A stretch of DNA of 64,000 nucleotides, taken from Stereum hirsutum FP-91666 SS1. Lineage: Eukaryota; Basidiomycota; Agaricomycetes; Russulales; Stereaceae. This document shows, one piece after another, positions 35,763 through 49,851 of the stretch. Location: positions 739,866 through 803,865 of the forward strand of contig NW_006763144.1 in NCBI RefSeq assembly GCF_000264905.1. Reading direction: 5' to 3'. Below the pieces are notes generated by a model. That model made no database searches. It had not been told where the DNA came from and worked only from the letters and a program-made list of their open reading frames with translations. Made by a program: the position numbers and the translations under genes. The stretch's first letter is position 1. Each line of letters starts with the position of its first letter.

Positions 35763-37316
35763 ATGTCTTCCACCGATACTTACCCCTCCCACGAGCAACA
35801 AACGTTGGTGTGGCCCGAGCGTCCTGCAGGCGTAAAGTCAGAGTATGGCTTGTTTAACATCATCGATTTCATGCCCCGCGAAGGCGAAGACGGCATGGTC
35901 CTCACCGTCGAAACCATGTTCGACGTTGATCCCCACCGTCATCTATGTGTTCGCCTGATCATCGGACACATCTGCACCACCACCACAGTCCGCACCATTA
36001 TCCCCCAGAGCGAACATCAAGCTGCCTTCATACGCGTCGAGTGCACCGTCCCCGACTTCAGCAAGCATCAGACACAGAACCCTTCGGTTCCGATTACTAT
36101 ACAGGCCATGGATGGTCAGGACCGTGTGGTAGATGGCATCACCTTTGGGAACTTCACGTACTGGCAGAATGGTGAGTTGCTTCTCTCGTGGCTCCATAAA
36201 CGGGGGGTACTTACAAATGGCCTTGCTTTACAAGGGGAATCCGCGAATCTCGGGCATCCACGTAGCTTAGTTCACCCTACACCCCTTCGTCCTGGCGCCG
36301 TTCCAACCGAACCACTCTCTCTTCCCTCAAACCACAAAGCGAGCGGCCGTCATGCCCGCCGCGACCACGCGTCATCCCTCACCTCTCAGCTCCTTCGCCG
36401 TCCTGAAGGTGCCACCCCGCGGAAAGGCAAGGCCGAGAAGGCCGCCTTGCAATTCATCAACTCCGTCGAGGACATGTCCAAGGACTTCACCCCTGAAGAG
36501 TATCAGGCTGGGCGCCGCCTGGTTCGTTTCTCGCGCACGCAGGACGGCAACAAGCTCTGCGTTTCCTGTGAGGCCATCACACCAGACGACTATACTGAAG
36601 GCGACATAGTCGCTTCGTGCATTATCCGCGATAACCACGAGGAGCCCTGTGTCACTTCGGTCGATATTATCGTGCTGTTGCAACGGTTGGTACAGGACTC
36701 ATTCTCTGTCGAGGAGAAGAATCGCATCAGGCGTAACCTCGAGGGATTCCATCCCGCCACCATCGCGAAGACGAAGCCGGATACGGAGGTTTTCTTCAGG
36801 AGAATCATGGACTTCCCTGAGCCGAAGCCAAGAAACATCGAGAAGGACGTCAAGGTGTTTGAGTGGACGGTTCTCCCAGCGGCGCTGGAGAAAATTATCC
36901 ATAAATATGTACATACGCCCCTGGGTACATTCTTTTTCAGCCTTGACTGACCTGTTCTTTTCCAGTCTCTCTTTACCGTCCCAAAGCCCAAGATAGAACC
37001 AGCTCCCGAGCCCCAGCTTCAGTACCCGACCCAACAATCGTCTTCCGAATCCAGTTCCCCACTCTCGTACGGCATCGGACACAACGATCAGCCACCTCTT
37101 CTTCATCTCGATCCTGTGTTGATACACGCGAACAATTCGTCTGGGTCTTCGTGTTTGTCGCCCGAGTCCGCCGAGGGGTTGGACTCTCAGCACAAGCACC
37201 CATATTCCCTTCCGTCCATTCGTGGTGATGGCTATTACCCGTCTCATTACCATGATCACCAGCCGTATATCGGCCCTGGAATGGGTCCGATGTTGTCCCC
37301 TTCGTTGCGTATGTAA
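35763..37316 (+). CDS. medA: Medusa (MedA)-like transcriptional regulator, DUF7082 family
   Basis: Nuclear developmental regulator related to Aspergillus MedA and Ustilago Med1. 477 residues in three exons: 35763-36171, 36235-36908, 36966-37316. The conserved domain (about residues 245-365) contains GRRLVRFSRTQDGNKLCVSCE, PCVTSVDIIVLLQRLV, EEKNRIRRNLEGFHPATIAK and FPEPKPRNIEKDVKVFEWTV, ending LPAALEKIIHKYSLF. The N-terminal beta-rich part (HICTTTTVRTIIPQSEHQ) also fits the family. The C-terminus is Ser/Pro/His-rich and disordered. The first intron (36172-36234) is 63 nt with no in-frame stop, so retention would insert 21 residues. Long upstream spacing and a pyrimidine-rich leader suggest complex regulation. 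Confidence 0.82.
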
Positions 37317-38305
37317 CAGGGAAGTATGGGTGGTACTCGGTAGCGGACAGCGGACTCTTTGCCTATTCTTTTTTCTTGGTGGTCCATCTTCGGGCTTGGT
37401 GCATCATATCATCTCCTATATACTCTCTCTCTCTCTCGCCCACAGTTTCAGATTGTACACCATTCCCCTATCGCTCTGTCTATCATCTTCTATCAGTCTC
37501 TTTCAAAATCACGACCTCATATTCACGACTTTCACGCATATGCGCTCTTCGTCCTCTCTGTATATTTGTACGTTCTATCGACTCAGCAGGCTCCCATCCT
37601 AGTCTTTTTCTTGTTATTCTCTTTCTTCTGTCTCGTTCTGTCTTCCCGTGCCTCGCATTGTATATATCAGTCTCTGTGTCATAAGTCTTTTCGTCTAGTC
37701 CTGATATGAACAATCATTTCCGACCCTCATGCGTCGACCGACAACTTGAAGCTCAAGACCCTTCCCAGCGTCAACTCCACCAGCAGCGAACTCGACGGCT
37801 TATCAAGAGGATGAACAACAAGTTCGAATTTTTCATGTACACAGTCTCGGAGCAAGGAGAGATCCAATTGTACAACACTTTCTCCTTCGCGGGGTATACC
37901 AGTAAGTAGTGATCACTGAGATAAGTATCCGAAGTAAAAACGGAAACGAAACGAGCAGTAGGCAAAGAAAGATATCTGATGGCAGTAGCGTAGGTGGGAA
38001 TAATCACGAAAGCGATACAATCCAAGACGAGAAGGAGAAGGAGAAACTGAGGGCGACAGCAAAGAAAGAACGGACGGAGGGTGTGATTCAGATTGTAGAG
38101 GAGAACGAGGGGCGGAAACGCGGGCTACAGCGCGGAATGAATGTAATGGAGAGATCGAGAAAGAGGCAAGGAGCGAGGGGGGAAAAAGAAGAAAGACACA
38201 GCATAGATAAGATAAGTAGGATGCAAATACAAGACGGAAGCAGGGACCCAAGCCCGCATCGCAGACAATAACCCGAGCCACAGGAAGCCAGACTTTTCAC
38301 TCAAC
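37317..38305. other. Convergent intergenic region, purine/pyrimidine-skewed
   Basis: Convergent 3' region of the Medusa-like and DOCK genes. Left part CT-rich, right part (38030-38260) GA-rich. No gene supported. Confidence 0.45.
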
Positions 38306-41300
38306 TCAATTCGACGTCTCTCTCTCCCGTCTTCCAAAGTTTAGTCTAGAGAATCGGCCCCTGATGGACCCGCCAACACTCCCGATAATAGACGCCCCTC
38401 CTGACATATTCCCGACAGAACCCACGACGTTCACGAAAGAGCCCTGTGGTGATCCACCATCTATCGACTCGTTGCCCCTCCCATTGCTGGTGCTAGCGCC
38501 ACCTTCCCCTGGACCCGACGCCACGCCGTTCATCCCATGACGAGCGAGATGAGCGAGGTTCTTCTGCAGAGGTGTTTGTTTCGGCATGGACCCGTTGAGG
38601 CTAGCGTTGCTCATATTTGTTGTTCCCCCGTAAAGGGAGTGCGGAGGCGAAGTCAGTGCGGATTGGCCTAGCTGTAACGGAGGGATGACGAAAGACGGGC
38701 GATGTGTCGATGCGACGGAGGCTGTGCGCGGTAGGGAAACCGTATCGACGAAAGAAGTGGCGTAGGAGCTCGTCGGAGGTGGTAGGGGGTGGTGACTACG
38801 AGATCTGGGTGTCAGAGGAGAATCTGACTGGGCGTCGGCATTCAATCGCTGAATCTCTTCGTGGAAGTTCTTCCGGAAGAACTTCTCCAGAGTCTCGTGG
38901 AATGCCAGCATTTCAGGAGGACAGAGCTGGCCATGCAGCCGCAGGCAACTATCGATCATACGGACCTGAAGTATACATGGGCTTTATTATTTCTCGCCGA
39001 GAGCCAAGAAGAAATGTGACACTGACCTGCTCGTCGATACAACTCCTCAGCCGCTCGACCGCCTCCGCCCTGTCAGGGTATCTCAATAGATACTCCGGAG
39101 TCATGAACGCTTGCCGGTAGTTCGAGATCCCGCCATTAATAGGCGCATCCACAACACCGTTCAACGTCATCGACAGAGGATTTGTTGGCGGATTGTGGGA
39201 TGTCTTCGCAAGGACTGAGTATCGGGTGTTAAGGGCAGCCAACTCCTTTGTCTTCGCCTCAATATCATGAATAGCGTTCTGGATGGGCGAGAGCTCTTGG
39301 GCATCGACGTAGACGACTTCTGAGCGCCGAAGCACGGTGGGGAACGATTCTTCCGTGGTGAAGAATATCTTCTCGACCCATGTTTCCTCGACGCCATCTC
39401 TTTCGATCTTGATGATCGGACGTGAACAGGTGAACAGGTTGATAGCACTGCGATTGAGGCCAATAATGAGCAACGGTCAGGCGTACGAGACTGCAAAAGC
39501 GAGAAATACCTGTGCTCATAGTACGTTCTGACGGCGATTGGCACACCCGGGTTCGTAAAGATGGGGAGAGTCTGGTCGGGCTCTGGAGTAACGGCGCTGC
39601 ACTGGATGTATTGTTGGGTCCCGTAACGAATGTCGACAGGCGGGTCGCCGAGCGTACGAAGAAGCTGTGCTTCTGGGTGCTTGTTGAGCATGCGTTCACA
39701 GAACGCGCCGAACTTCTCCCATTCGAAACCACGGTACTGAGAGAAGTTGTTCAACAACATGCTAGGTAGATGTTTGTGGGAGCAGTCCACTTACGATAAA
39801 CTGTTTGTTGCGGATGGCAGCGGGGAAAGAACTGCCGAAGAATGCCACTCGGAAGTAGTCTGCATAGTATCGCTGGTCTGTGACGATGTGTTCAAGCAAT
39901 GCCGCCTGGTGCCGTAGGATCTCAGCCAAGCGTCCGCTAGAGAAGTCGCGTGTCAATTCTGAACTGCGTGGGTTCAAAAGTTTGAGAGGCCACTCACTAG
40001 TTGAAGGTAACTTCGGAGTGCTGGTACGCCAGTTCCTTACAAATCTCAATAGCGCTCTCCCATGCCTTTCCCTTGCCTGTACACCCAGTTCAGGTCGAGG
40101 AGCCATCATAAATTAGTGAAATGAACTAACCGAGATAATCCAAGATGAGCAACGACAACGTCTCCTTCCGATGAAATTGAGATTGTAGTGGCAAGCCCAG
40201 CTCTTCCATTGGGTCCACGAAGGTGTTGAGATCCCATTCATGGAGGTCCGAATGCAACTTCAGTGTTAGCGCCGCCTCGACGAAGTTTTGCGAAGCGAGG
40301 TGCATCTATGAAAAGCATCTAAGCCATAATCCTTTCTTCCGCAAAGTGAAATGAGGACATACATTGACCAGCTGATGCACATATTTGATGTAAATCTCGT
40401 TCCGGCCAACTTGACGTATAAAGTTCATCAAGCGCAGCTGTGGCACGAACGTTAGAGGAATTCAAACACAAAAGATAGTGTAGTAGAACACACCGTAGCA
40501 ATAACCCGATCGTCAGCGAACTCCTCGCCATCAGGCAATGCCCTCACACTGAGAAGCAGCTCCAAGAACAGATCCACCGAATGCAAGAAGGTCGAGACTC
40601 GCTCGCGCAGCTGCTCGTCCACAGTCGACTGATCAAACAGATTACGAAGCTGTCCGACGAAGAACGCCCTGCTGATATCATCTCCCTTGCTATCCGACAT
40701 GAAGAGCGAATCGAGCTTGTTGACCAGCTCGTTCTCAATCTCGTCGAAGTGCTGGTACTCTTGGTACTGAGAGATGATCATGCTGTAGAGGATGTGGACG
40801 GCATTGTTCCGGAGCTGGTCGTGGTGGCTGAGGCACAGGTTCACGACTTGGCCGACTAGGGAGCTGAGGGAGGTCTGATATGCCTATGAATTGTCACTTG
40901 TGTTAGTATGATTGTGAGCGAGAAGAAGAACGAAAAAAATGCTTACACCGTACCGCGTCACCGCTCCAGAGCTGGCCGAGACGTCTTCTGGATACCCAAG
41001 CACGTCCCAAAGCTGAAGCAAGATACCTGCTCCCTCACCGCGTATATCTCCAGCCAGACGCCATACGGCTCGTCGTTTCTAGCATACGAATGAGCATCTC
41101 CATCCCGTCACGACATCCACAGAAATAGGCTCACCTGAGGACTGAACTCCTCAATAACAAGCTGATCCGACGACAGCAGTTTCAACAGCATATGTATCCC
41201 ATCCCTCCACAACTGCGCATTAAACTCCCACGAGACGTTCCTCGTCGGTATATAATCCCTCTCCAATATGATCGCCACGGCGTCCATCATCTTCGTCAGC

Positions 41301-44300
41301 ACCTTATGCGCCAAAATATTCACATTCAGCCAGTTCCTCGGCCACGCCTCGTTGTCCAATATCGACGTCGCGACCCTGAAGAACTGCATGAGGAGGTTCG
41401 CAAAGTTCTCTCGCCCTTCGATCTCGAACGTCGATTCCAGGAAGTTGAAGAGGTGCTTCTTCGAGGCGGAAAGAACGAGGACGAGGAAGACGATGGCGAT
41501 TTCGCCTTGGGCGGGACTGTAGAGGACTTGGCCGTCGGTCTGGTACGCTCCGGTGAAACCTTTTGCGCTGGTGGGGAAGTGGGCTATAAGCGAGAAGGGG
41601 TAGGATTCGGGGAAGACGACGGGGATGGGCGTGGGCGTCGTGGCGGGAGATCGTATTCGTTCGACGGCGGCGATATTATCGGCGCTCTTGAATTCACGAT
41701 ACGAGTCCAACAGCCTGCAGAGGAGAGAGAGAAAAAAAATCAGACTGATGATCCATGACCCTCCAATGGAGAACTTGGATTGGACTGACCTAGGAATCAA
41801 CGACAACAAATACTCGATATTATCCTGCTCCTGCCTCAGCGCCAACCTATCCCCCAGAATCACCGGATCGACCAGACACTGCTGCAACTTATCCGTCATC
41901 AACGCAATAACCGTCACACAAAGCCTCACGCTCTCCAACCACGCCACCCTCGCCGCGTCCTTCACGCCCTCCGAATCGCCCGGCAACGTCTGCGTATACT
42001 CATCGAATTTGCCAAAATGCGGCTTGATCCACATCACGACGGCCTCGACGAGCAGCGATCTCGACTGTGGCGAGTCGAATAGGAAACCCTTGACGATCTG
42101 GAGATACATGATCAGTTTCCAGATCGTGATCTTTCCCTTGTTGCTGGCGATGGAAGTCGCGAAGGACGTGGCGATGCTGACGAGCTCGACCGTGCTGAAG
42201 ATCTTCGCGAGTTCGGGCAGGATGGAGGTGAAGTGCTGGAGCGCGATGGTCTGCGTGCCGATGATGGAAGGAGGTGAAGTCGTGGCCATCATCCTGTTCA
42301 CCTCGGACAGATGCGACCTCAACTCACGCCGGAAGTTCGACTCGAGATGGTCCGCCGTCGTCCCGCTTCCCATCCCGAGCTCCTTCTCCTTCTGCAGCTC
42401 TCTCGACCTCGCGATGAACTTGAAGATATAATGCCAAACCTTCAACGCCGCCCGAAGCGGCGACGCCGTGCCTTCGCCCGTAGGATCCGCAAGTAGTCTG
42501 TTCAAAGAATGGATGATATGCGACGACGCGGCGGCGCACGTGAAGTGCTTCTCGATGTAGATATCCAGCACAGGCTGAAAGTTGCTGAACCGTCGGTCTT
42601 GGACGATTCCTAGCACGGTGACGAACGCATTGAACACGAGATGGTCCATCTCGCCCGACGGATTGTTCTGCGAAACGAGGATATTGAAGAGCGAGTCGAA
42701 GATGTCCCTGAGGAACTTGACGATCTCGACCTCGCCCACGAACGTGAACTTCGCCAGCACGGCCGACAACATCTCCGGATCCTTGATCGACGTCCAGTTC
42801 AGCAGACTCAAGAGGTCCGGGTTCTGCGTATGTCGCGTCGAGCACAAGGAGGAGCGAATGACAATCGTATCCCGCATCGGAGGCGCGATCTTCTGCAGTT
42901 CAGACTGAGCACCACCACTGTTGCCACCACCACCAAAGACGTCCTGAGGGCCCGAAACAGGACCGAGGTACATATCGGGTGTGACCGAGCTCAGCCTATC
43001 CGCCCGATGTAGTGTAATCGTATGTATCCCATCCTCGATGAACGAGCTCCCATCCGGAAACAGCGCCAAAAAAGCGAACGCGAACGGGCGATCCATGGCC
43101 TCAGCAGCCGCCTTACTTATCGGTTTATCCTTCGTGCTCCGATAGCGGAACGTAAAGAACAGGTGCCACTGTGGCAACATCCCATCCAGAGGAAGTTTTA
43201 GCTTGACGAGCTCGCCGAACGTGGGTTGACTGTTTCGGATGAAGACCATCGAATTGAAGACGAGGATCTCGGGCTCGCCGCTCCCCGGTGAGATGACGCG
43301 GCTGACGGGTTTACCGTCTCGATCACGGACTTCGAGCGAGACTTGGATGTTGTTCGTCTGTGGGGTGGGGTTTCGAGTGAAGTTGGCGATACTGTGTCGG
43401 GCGGTGCTCGTGTGGGAGGAAGAAAAGTCGCCGCTCCAGAGCTTGATGTACAGTTCGTTCCGGACATCGCCAGGGAACACGACGTCTGGGAAGCCCAGGC
43501 GGAGAGTGAGAGGGACATCGAGGAGGAGAGAGGTGTTCTCTTTGACGATGGTCTCTGCATTGCCGTGGAAGAGCTTGACGGAGACCGCAATCATCTCAGC
43601 TCTGCAAGACCGGTGAGCAAATGCGTAATGAGTTCCACCAAGGCGAACGAAAGCACATACCTGGACGACTTCTCGAACTCCTTCGTACTTCCTGCGATGA
43701 TATCCTGATGCAACATCGAAAATATCGCCTCATTCACCGGCACGAAAATCGGCATCGTATGCTCCTTCGTACTTGACACCTCACTCTGATCCGCCGCCAG
43801 CTTCGCCAACTGCGTCAACTCCAACACCGCACACCCAAACGGCCTCCTATACGTCGCCATATCGCTCACACCCGCCGCTCCGTTCCCCACAGTCCGACCA
43901 GAGAAGTTATTGTTATTGGCGAGTGTTTCGGACGACCAGCCGACAGGTGCCGAGGACTCGCGAGCTGAACCTCCTGATCCGCGACGAGGGTTGGATTCGA
44001 TGGGCACGCCGCTGGACATGTTGTTGCCGAGCTTGAGGGCTCCGTTGCGAATTATGCGACAGACGAGGTAGACTGGGCTCTGGATGTCTGAGAGCGCGAG
44101 GTCTGTGAACATGGTGCGCATGCGCGTGGAGGGTTCGCGGGCGAGGACGCCGTTGTGGTTCAGGATGGCGCAGTAGTCCTCCGTGATAAAACGCGCTTCT
44201 TTCTTGTTATACAGGGAGAAGTAGAGTTCTGCGGTTTCGCCGGGGGAACATAGCGAGGCGACGAAGGCCCGTAGTTCGAGAAAGACGTGGAAGAATTTGG

Positions 44301-45738
44301 GCGACGAAGAGGAGGAGTTCTGGTCTTTGGACGATGGCGAGAGCAAAGCGGCGGAGGAATGGGATCCGAACGAACGTGAGTGGCCTCGTAGACGGCTGAA
44401 TTCGGCGAAGGCAGAATGGGCTGGTGTAGGGAGAGGTGCGGGGCTCGCGCCGTCCATGCTGTTCGCATGTATCCTCCTTGCAGGCGTAGTTGGGAAGGGG
44501 ATCGAGGTCGAGGATGCAGATTGTGACGTCGACACGTCCATGTACGCCAAACTGGCCTGCATAGCATACATCCTCACCCCACTCATCCAATTCCTCTTGT
44601 CGATCTCTCCCTCCACATCGACGGTAACGAGCCCTCCACCGGTCGGGTGCCTCACAATCACATCCAAATCCTGCGCTATATTCCCACTGACCAGACGTTG
44701 GACACAGTCCCGACGCAGATTGATCGTCTCCTCCGTACTGAGCGTCTGGGCCAAGAGCTGCCGTCGACCAAGATGAAGCGCCTCGATATGTTCCCGCACG
44801 GTCTGAAAGAGCTGATAATCCCGCCTGGCGAGATACTGAAACATGAGTATATGCCACTCCCTCAACGCGGACGCAATCTCGTCCACGATAGGCTGCGCGG
44901 CCCCCGACGCTGTATCATCTCCCGACTTGAGCGAAGGCCTCGGCGGCAAGAGCTTCATCACCTGCGACTCGGTCGGCGAGACCGAACGAATGCTAGCAGG
45001 ATACACCGGTAGTCCCGCACGCGAAGAGTTGGCCTGGTCCGGTGGAGGACCCAGCTTGAACGACTTTCGTTTCGCCATCGCATCGTCTTCGTCTTCTTCT
45101 CTCAGCGCGTCCATACCCAAGCCCGTCGGACCTGCCCTCGCTCCCTCCGTCTTTGAGATGTCGGTCCCGCTGTTGAATGCGGAAGCGATGCTGGCGAGAC
45201 GGCTCTCGGCGTCGGGAAGCTCGTCACGGACATAGATGTGGGATGCGGGGAAGATGCCTATGAAGACTTGTTGGGGTTCTTCGACTTTGGGTGTCTTGGA
45301 GGATGAGGGGTCGGAGGGTGCGTTCCAAGTTACGGGTGGTCTTCGAGTGGTGCATACGACATACCTGTATCCCAATGTATTTCGTGTTTCGCAAAGGCAC
45401 ACACGTAGAATCACATCAACAAACCAGCTGAAAGTATGAAATGAACAAGAATAAGTCACAACGCACCCTCTATACCAAATCCCCTCCGTCTCCTTCCCCT
45501 TCGGCGTATACTTCTCAAACGCGTAAACCTCGTCTCCGACCTCCAACGAGACGACATCCCTATGGACCAACGACTCCGCCGTGCTCGTCGTCGTGATCGT
45601 CGAATTACGCGGCCGACTCGAAATCCGAGTATCCCTATGCGAAGGCGAGAGCGGATGGACGGCATAACCGTATACGATAGCGGGTAGAGGCTCCCAAGCG
45701 CCCCTTCGTCCAGGAGCCGGACTCGGGCTCGGAGCCAT
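38306..45738 (-). CDS. DOCK-family guanine nucleotide exchange factor (Dck1/DOCK1-like)
   Basis: Large Rac/Rho-GEF acting at the plasma membrane with an ELMO partner; the yeast homologue Dck1 acts on Rho5. 2,231 residues in 13 exons, all in phase: 45738-45467, 45364-43661, 43601-41790, 41714-41135, 41078-40947, 40883-40494, 40437-40363, 40305-40131, 40076-39998, 39963-39795, 39736-39510, 39447-39027, 38965-38306. The N-terminal SH3 domain (residues about 20-140) is split by intron 1 (EVGDEVYAFEKYT, IFPASHIYV). A DHR-1/C2 lipid-binding region follows (FRNELYIKLW-like block RNELYIKLWSGDF and YLFFTFRYRS-like LFFTFRYRS), then the armadillo-like middle. The C-terminal DHR-2 exchange domain shows YRGFEWEKFGAFCERM, EAVERLRSCIDEQ and CLRLHGQLCPPEMLAFHETLE. 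The tail after 38800 is low complexity and Ser/Gly-rich. Confidence 0.93.
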
Positions 45739-47228
45739 GTGTCCGTTCGTTTAAGGTCTGCGAGTGGAGTGAGGGATCGAGATTGGGTGTGTGGGGGTGG
45801 GCTGCTTGATGACCTAAAGCAGGTTCGAGCTGGAGGTGTTGGTCGACTTGGGTGTGTTGTGGGTGTGGGTGTAAAGGATGGTTATGGGTTGTGTGGCCTG
45901 CCGGACACGAGGTCGTCGGCGTCTGTTGGTTCGACGGTCAGCTCGGCGCTTTGAAGCGCGAGCTCGACGATGCGGAGGCTAATGGCGGCGACGCGCCGGA
46001 AGGTGATGATGCGGTTGATGCTCTTTGCGTGCTGACCCTTGTTTTCTGTCGTGGATCCTGCCGCTGATGCTGATTCTGCACACCGCACTTCATAATCTCG
46101 TATACTCCATTTCAAACAGTACGAAATTACAATATAAAAGATACATGTATGAAGTATCCAGCACAAACAGCTAGAGTGCTATGGTCCACCGTCAGTCAGT
46201 CGCCACAAAGGACCCACAACATCACATATCGGGATCCGCGAAGATGCGAGAACATAAAACCCTTGATGTCCATCTCCGTCTCGTATTCCTGTCCTGCCTT
46301 CGAATATCCCTGAGGATCCTGTACCAAACCTCGCCATCCTGGACCTACGAAACGCACCGAAAGGAATCTCGTCAGCATAATCCTCCAAAAATGCCATAAC
46401 GCACGAGTGGAAAAAGGGACGGAAAGGAAAGGGATCAGAGGACATAGGTTAGAATTTATATATGACTCCGCATCGTGCTTCGCACTCAGACAGCAGTTGG
46501 ATATATAGAGTTGCATCTTCTCGAACGAACAAGACAAAAACTGACGCTCACCTGTCGTATGCCATATCAACATACAGCACTTTAGCATCAGCATACAGCA
46601 GTTCAGCATCACATCATGAAGTCCACCGGGGATTGATGTCGATGATATCCTGCACGGAAGAACGAGGACGGGAACGAGGAAGAGATGAGCATGAGCATGA
46701 CGCCACACTGCTTCTGTGTTTAGGGCAGGCTCGAACGCGTAGCCTCTGAATCCTGTGGCGGCGCTGCAAACACTCACAGTCTCAAACGGCAGCTGCAGCA
46801 TACGAGGGGTATTGTAGGTATCGGAATCGATTAATAAGAAAAACAAAAAGCGTGCATGGTAAGGATAACCGCCAACAAGACTCTGCAAATTAAAATACAC
46901 GAAAGAAAACAAGCACCCGCCGCCGCCTACTCTTTCCACGAAGGTCCGATGTATGTGTATTATCCTCCCAACCCTCAACTCTCACCTCTCCAGCCTAAAG
47001 CCTGATCCTGATCCTGATCGTCCGTGTCTCCCTAGTACTAGTCTAATCCATCCGTAACCGCAACAACCAACAACAACAAGTGTAGATAGTGGTACCAACT
47101 AGATAATATCAATGATAGATAGACGGCATACATGACTCAATATGTTTCGCGCCTCTGCCTCTACCTCTGCCTCTGTCTCCGTCTTTATCGAGGCTGAACC
47201 GTTCACAATTCACATGCAAACAAAACAA
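45739..47228. other. Intergenic region upstream of DOCK gene
   Basis: About 1.5 kb between two minus-strand genes. It holds the DOCK promoter and the protease 3' end, with short CAA and CTCTGC-type simple repeats near 47060 and 47155-47190. A 260-codon minus-strand frame at 46196-46978 has no protein-like features. Confidence 0.45.
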
Positions 47229-49666
47229 CTATGCGAGGATCAAACGACCGCCGAGCAATGTTGTCAGACCCGCAAGACAGAGCGCGAGGGATAAAGGTCC
47301 CGGGCTCGAGATCGTCGAAATAGCTCCAGCTGTCGTGTTGATTGTTGATAAAGAAAGACAAAACGAGATCCATGAGTACAAAGCCAAGCGACGAGGAAAG
47401 GAGAAGAGAAGAGAAGAGAACGTACAGGTACCAGTGCCCGAAGGAACGGGGACGCCTGTATTCGAAAAGGTAGCTGATCCAGTCGCGCCACCTAATTAAC
47501 ACAACACCAGCAGAAAAAAGAGTAGTCAGCACTCAATTTCCTGACATAGAAAGCAGGAAGACGGAAACAATCAAGGAGAAGTAGGTCAAATGCGCACTCG
47601 AGCTGAGGCCCGATGACAGCGTGCTACTCGGTGGACGCAGACTTGGTGTCGCCCCAAAAGACGTGATCGCCGACGACTTGGCCGGAGACGTAGACGTTGC
47701 GCCTGTCCCTACAGACCGCGGGTATATCGTTTGTTAGGTGAGGAGACAGTGTCTCAATCACAAAACAAGCCGGATCAAAGGGAAGCGGCACGAAAAACCC
47801 GAAAGGAAAAAAAAAAGGGGATAGAGAAGAAGAAGAAGAAGAAGAAGAAGAGACAAAAATAGGAATACAGAGGAAACTTGCGAACCTGTGGCGTCCGACC
47901 CACCAGCCACGCTCGACAACTGCGCAAACCCAACCGAAGCAGGATTCTGGCGGAACACGGCGTAGACGTTCTTCTACTCGAAAGGAAACCGCTGAATCAG
48001 TACGACCGTCCATCATGCCCATCCACTCAGTAAACAAGACAAACGAAACGCACCAAGAAGGTGTCTCCGACGATCCAGCTGGGTACCGAGCTGTCGCTAC
48101 CGATGTTCGTGCCCTGTGAGATATCAAAGATACCACCGAGACATTGAGACTTAGAGACAGTGCCGAGGTTCATATCGTCTGGGTTGATCGACCATGACTG
48201 TCCACCGAACGAGAACGCGACGGAAACGTTGGTGTTGCAAGCTGTTCGCCACCAAACCACAAATTGCCCCATAAATCGTCAGAGGCTAACATCGATACGT
48301 AAAGGTGAACGCACGATAGGAGAAGAACCCTGCCATTTGCCCCGAAAGCGCCTGCGATCCCTCGACTTGGGACCAGATGTTAGCAACGGCGTCCGAAGGC
48401 CCAGCGATGAGGGTGGTCCCAGTATCAATGGCCGCCAACGCCTCGCTACTGCTGGGGGTGACGGTGTTCCCATTCACGGTAATCGCTATTCGGGACAAAG
48501 AAACGAGGCCATTCATCAGTTCTCCACCGTCGTCATGCATCCGCATCCTATTTTTATCGACGAACCAGAAATACTCTGCAGCCAATAGCTGGCTGTCGAA
48601 CCGCTGGGGAAGTCCTGGAAGTCGATGTCGCCGGAGAACAAGGTGGAGTTGGTGCCTCCGAAGGTCAAGATTCCTCCGGGCTCTTCGTCGGTGGCCTGAG
48701 CGTCGTCCAAGAATCGCGTGAGGAAGACGGACATTTCTGGGCTCGAGAATTGGTTGTTGTTGATGAGAGCCTGCCAGAACGGGACGGCGCCGGTGGACGC
48801 GATCGTTTGGAATGCGAGGCCCATGATACCGGCGATGGAGCCGTCAACGAGACCCGATGTCATTTGGTCCACGACAACTAAGAGAACACGACCGCGAGGA
48901 GAGGACCAAACACAGGGCCCATTGAGACTTGAGAAATTCAAGGCACGGCCAAGACAAAAAGGCCAAGACAATAGAGACGTACGCATCGTTTGGTCCGAGA
49001 CAGTGAAGTCACCCATACTGACAGTATCCTGCGCGAGAGTACCTATCACGGAACCCGAACCATAGTTGATCTGTACTTGGTTGGAGGACGTTTGAATGGA
49101 TGACGAGGCAGACGTGTCGAATTCTGGAGTGCCATTGGGACACTGCGTGCATTGTGAACCAGCGAGCCACAAGTCGGATGAGCCTGATGGAGGATGAGTG
49201 ATGTGAATCATTTCGGGGCAATCACATCACGGAAAAGGTCATGATCGTAGCCGGAGGCAACATACCAGTGTCGAGTACGACGTCAAAGCTCTGCGATGGG
49301 GTTCCAATGTTGATGGTGCCGAAGTAGCTTGTATCTGCACCCTAGACCGCGAAAATCATGAATTCTGGGGAAGGACGCGACGGAATGCGGGGAACTCGGA
49401 GGGCATACCTGATTCGTTATTGCGAAGCCAGTCGAGCTCTGTCTCCTCTGGAACTCAGCGGTAGAAATAAAGCCGTATTTCTGGCGAATAAAGTCAGCAG
49501 CCTTGGAGAAGCGGTCCATGGTGACTGTCGAGTTTGTCGACCTCCTAGTGGAGGCTCGTCTCGTGAGAGGAACATGGAGAGGCGTGTTGAAGGGCGACGG
49601 CGCAGCCGACGAGAGAGCAGAGAATGCGGTGAGAGCGACGAGGAGCGCGTTGACGGAGAGCATCAT
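47229..49666 (-). CDS. Secreted GPI-anchored aspartic protease (peptidase A1)
   Basis: Pepsin-like protease, 518 residues in ten exons: 49666-49409, 49341-49266, 49183-48983, 48877-48575, 48485-48315, 48241-48054, 47973-47886, 47708-47598, 47491-47432, 47329-47229; phases close exactly. Signal peptide at residues 1-21 (ALSSAAPS), propeptide, then both catalytic motifs: VVLDTGSSDLW and AAIDTGTTLI. The flap region reads INYGSGSVIGTLAQDTVSMG, and the C-terminal lobe ends WIVGDTFLKNVYAVF. After the fold comes a Ser/Thr/Gly-rich stalk and a terminal hydrophobic segment (SLALCLAGLTTLLGG), the layout of a GPI-anchor signal, so the enzyme is probably held on the cell wall or membrane. Two adjacent ATGs exist; the first is used. 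Confidence 0.92.
47815..47852. repeat. Poly-A plus GAA microsatellite inside a protease intron
   Basis: On the plus strand a run of A is followed by about eight GAA units. On the coding strand this is a TTC/poly-T tract in the intron 47885-47709, possibly acting as an extended polypyrimidine tract. Confidence 0.75.
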
Positions 49667-49851
49667 GACGAGAACTAGAACAAAAGAGCGAGATTAAACA
49701 AAGAGAAAGCGAGAGACGAGTGTGGGGACCGTGGGGGAAGAAGGAGACCTGCTGGAGAGAAAGCGGCGGCGCCGGTCAGCCTTGTACATCAAAGGGGGCA
49801 TAACGCAAACCCTAACCCCAAGGAGATGATCCGCTTGGCGGCTATTCCTGG

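Noticed and set aside
46196..46978. 260-codon minus-strand open frame
   Set aside because: No conserved motif, no signal or domain pattern, and unusual composition; it lies in the DOCK promoter region.
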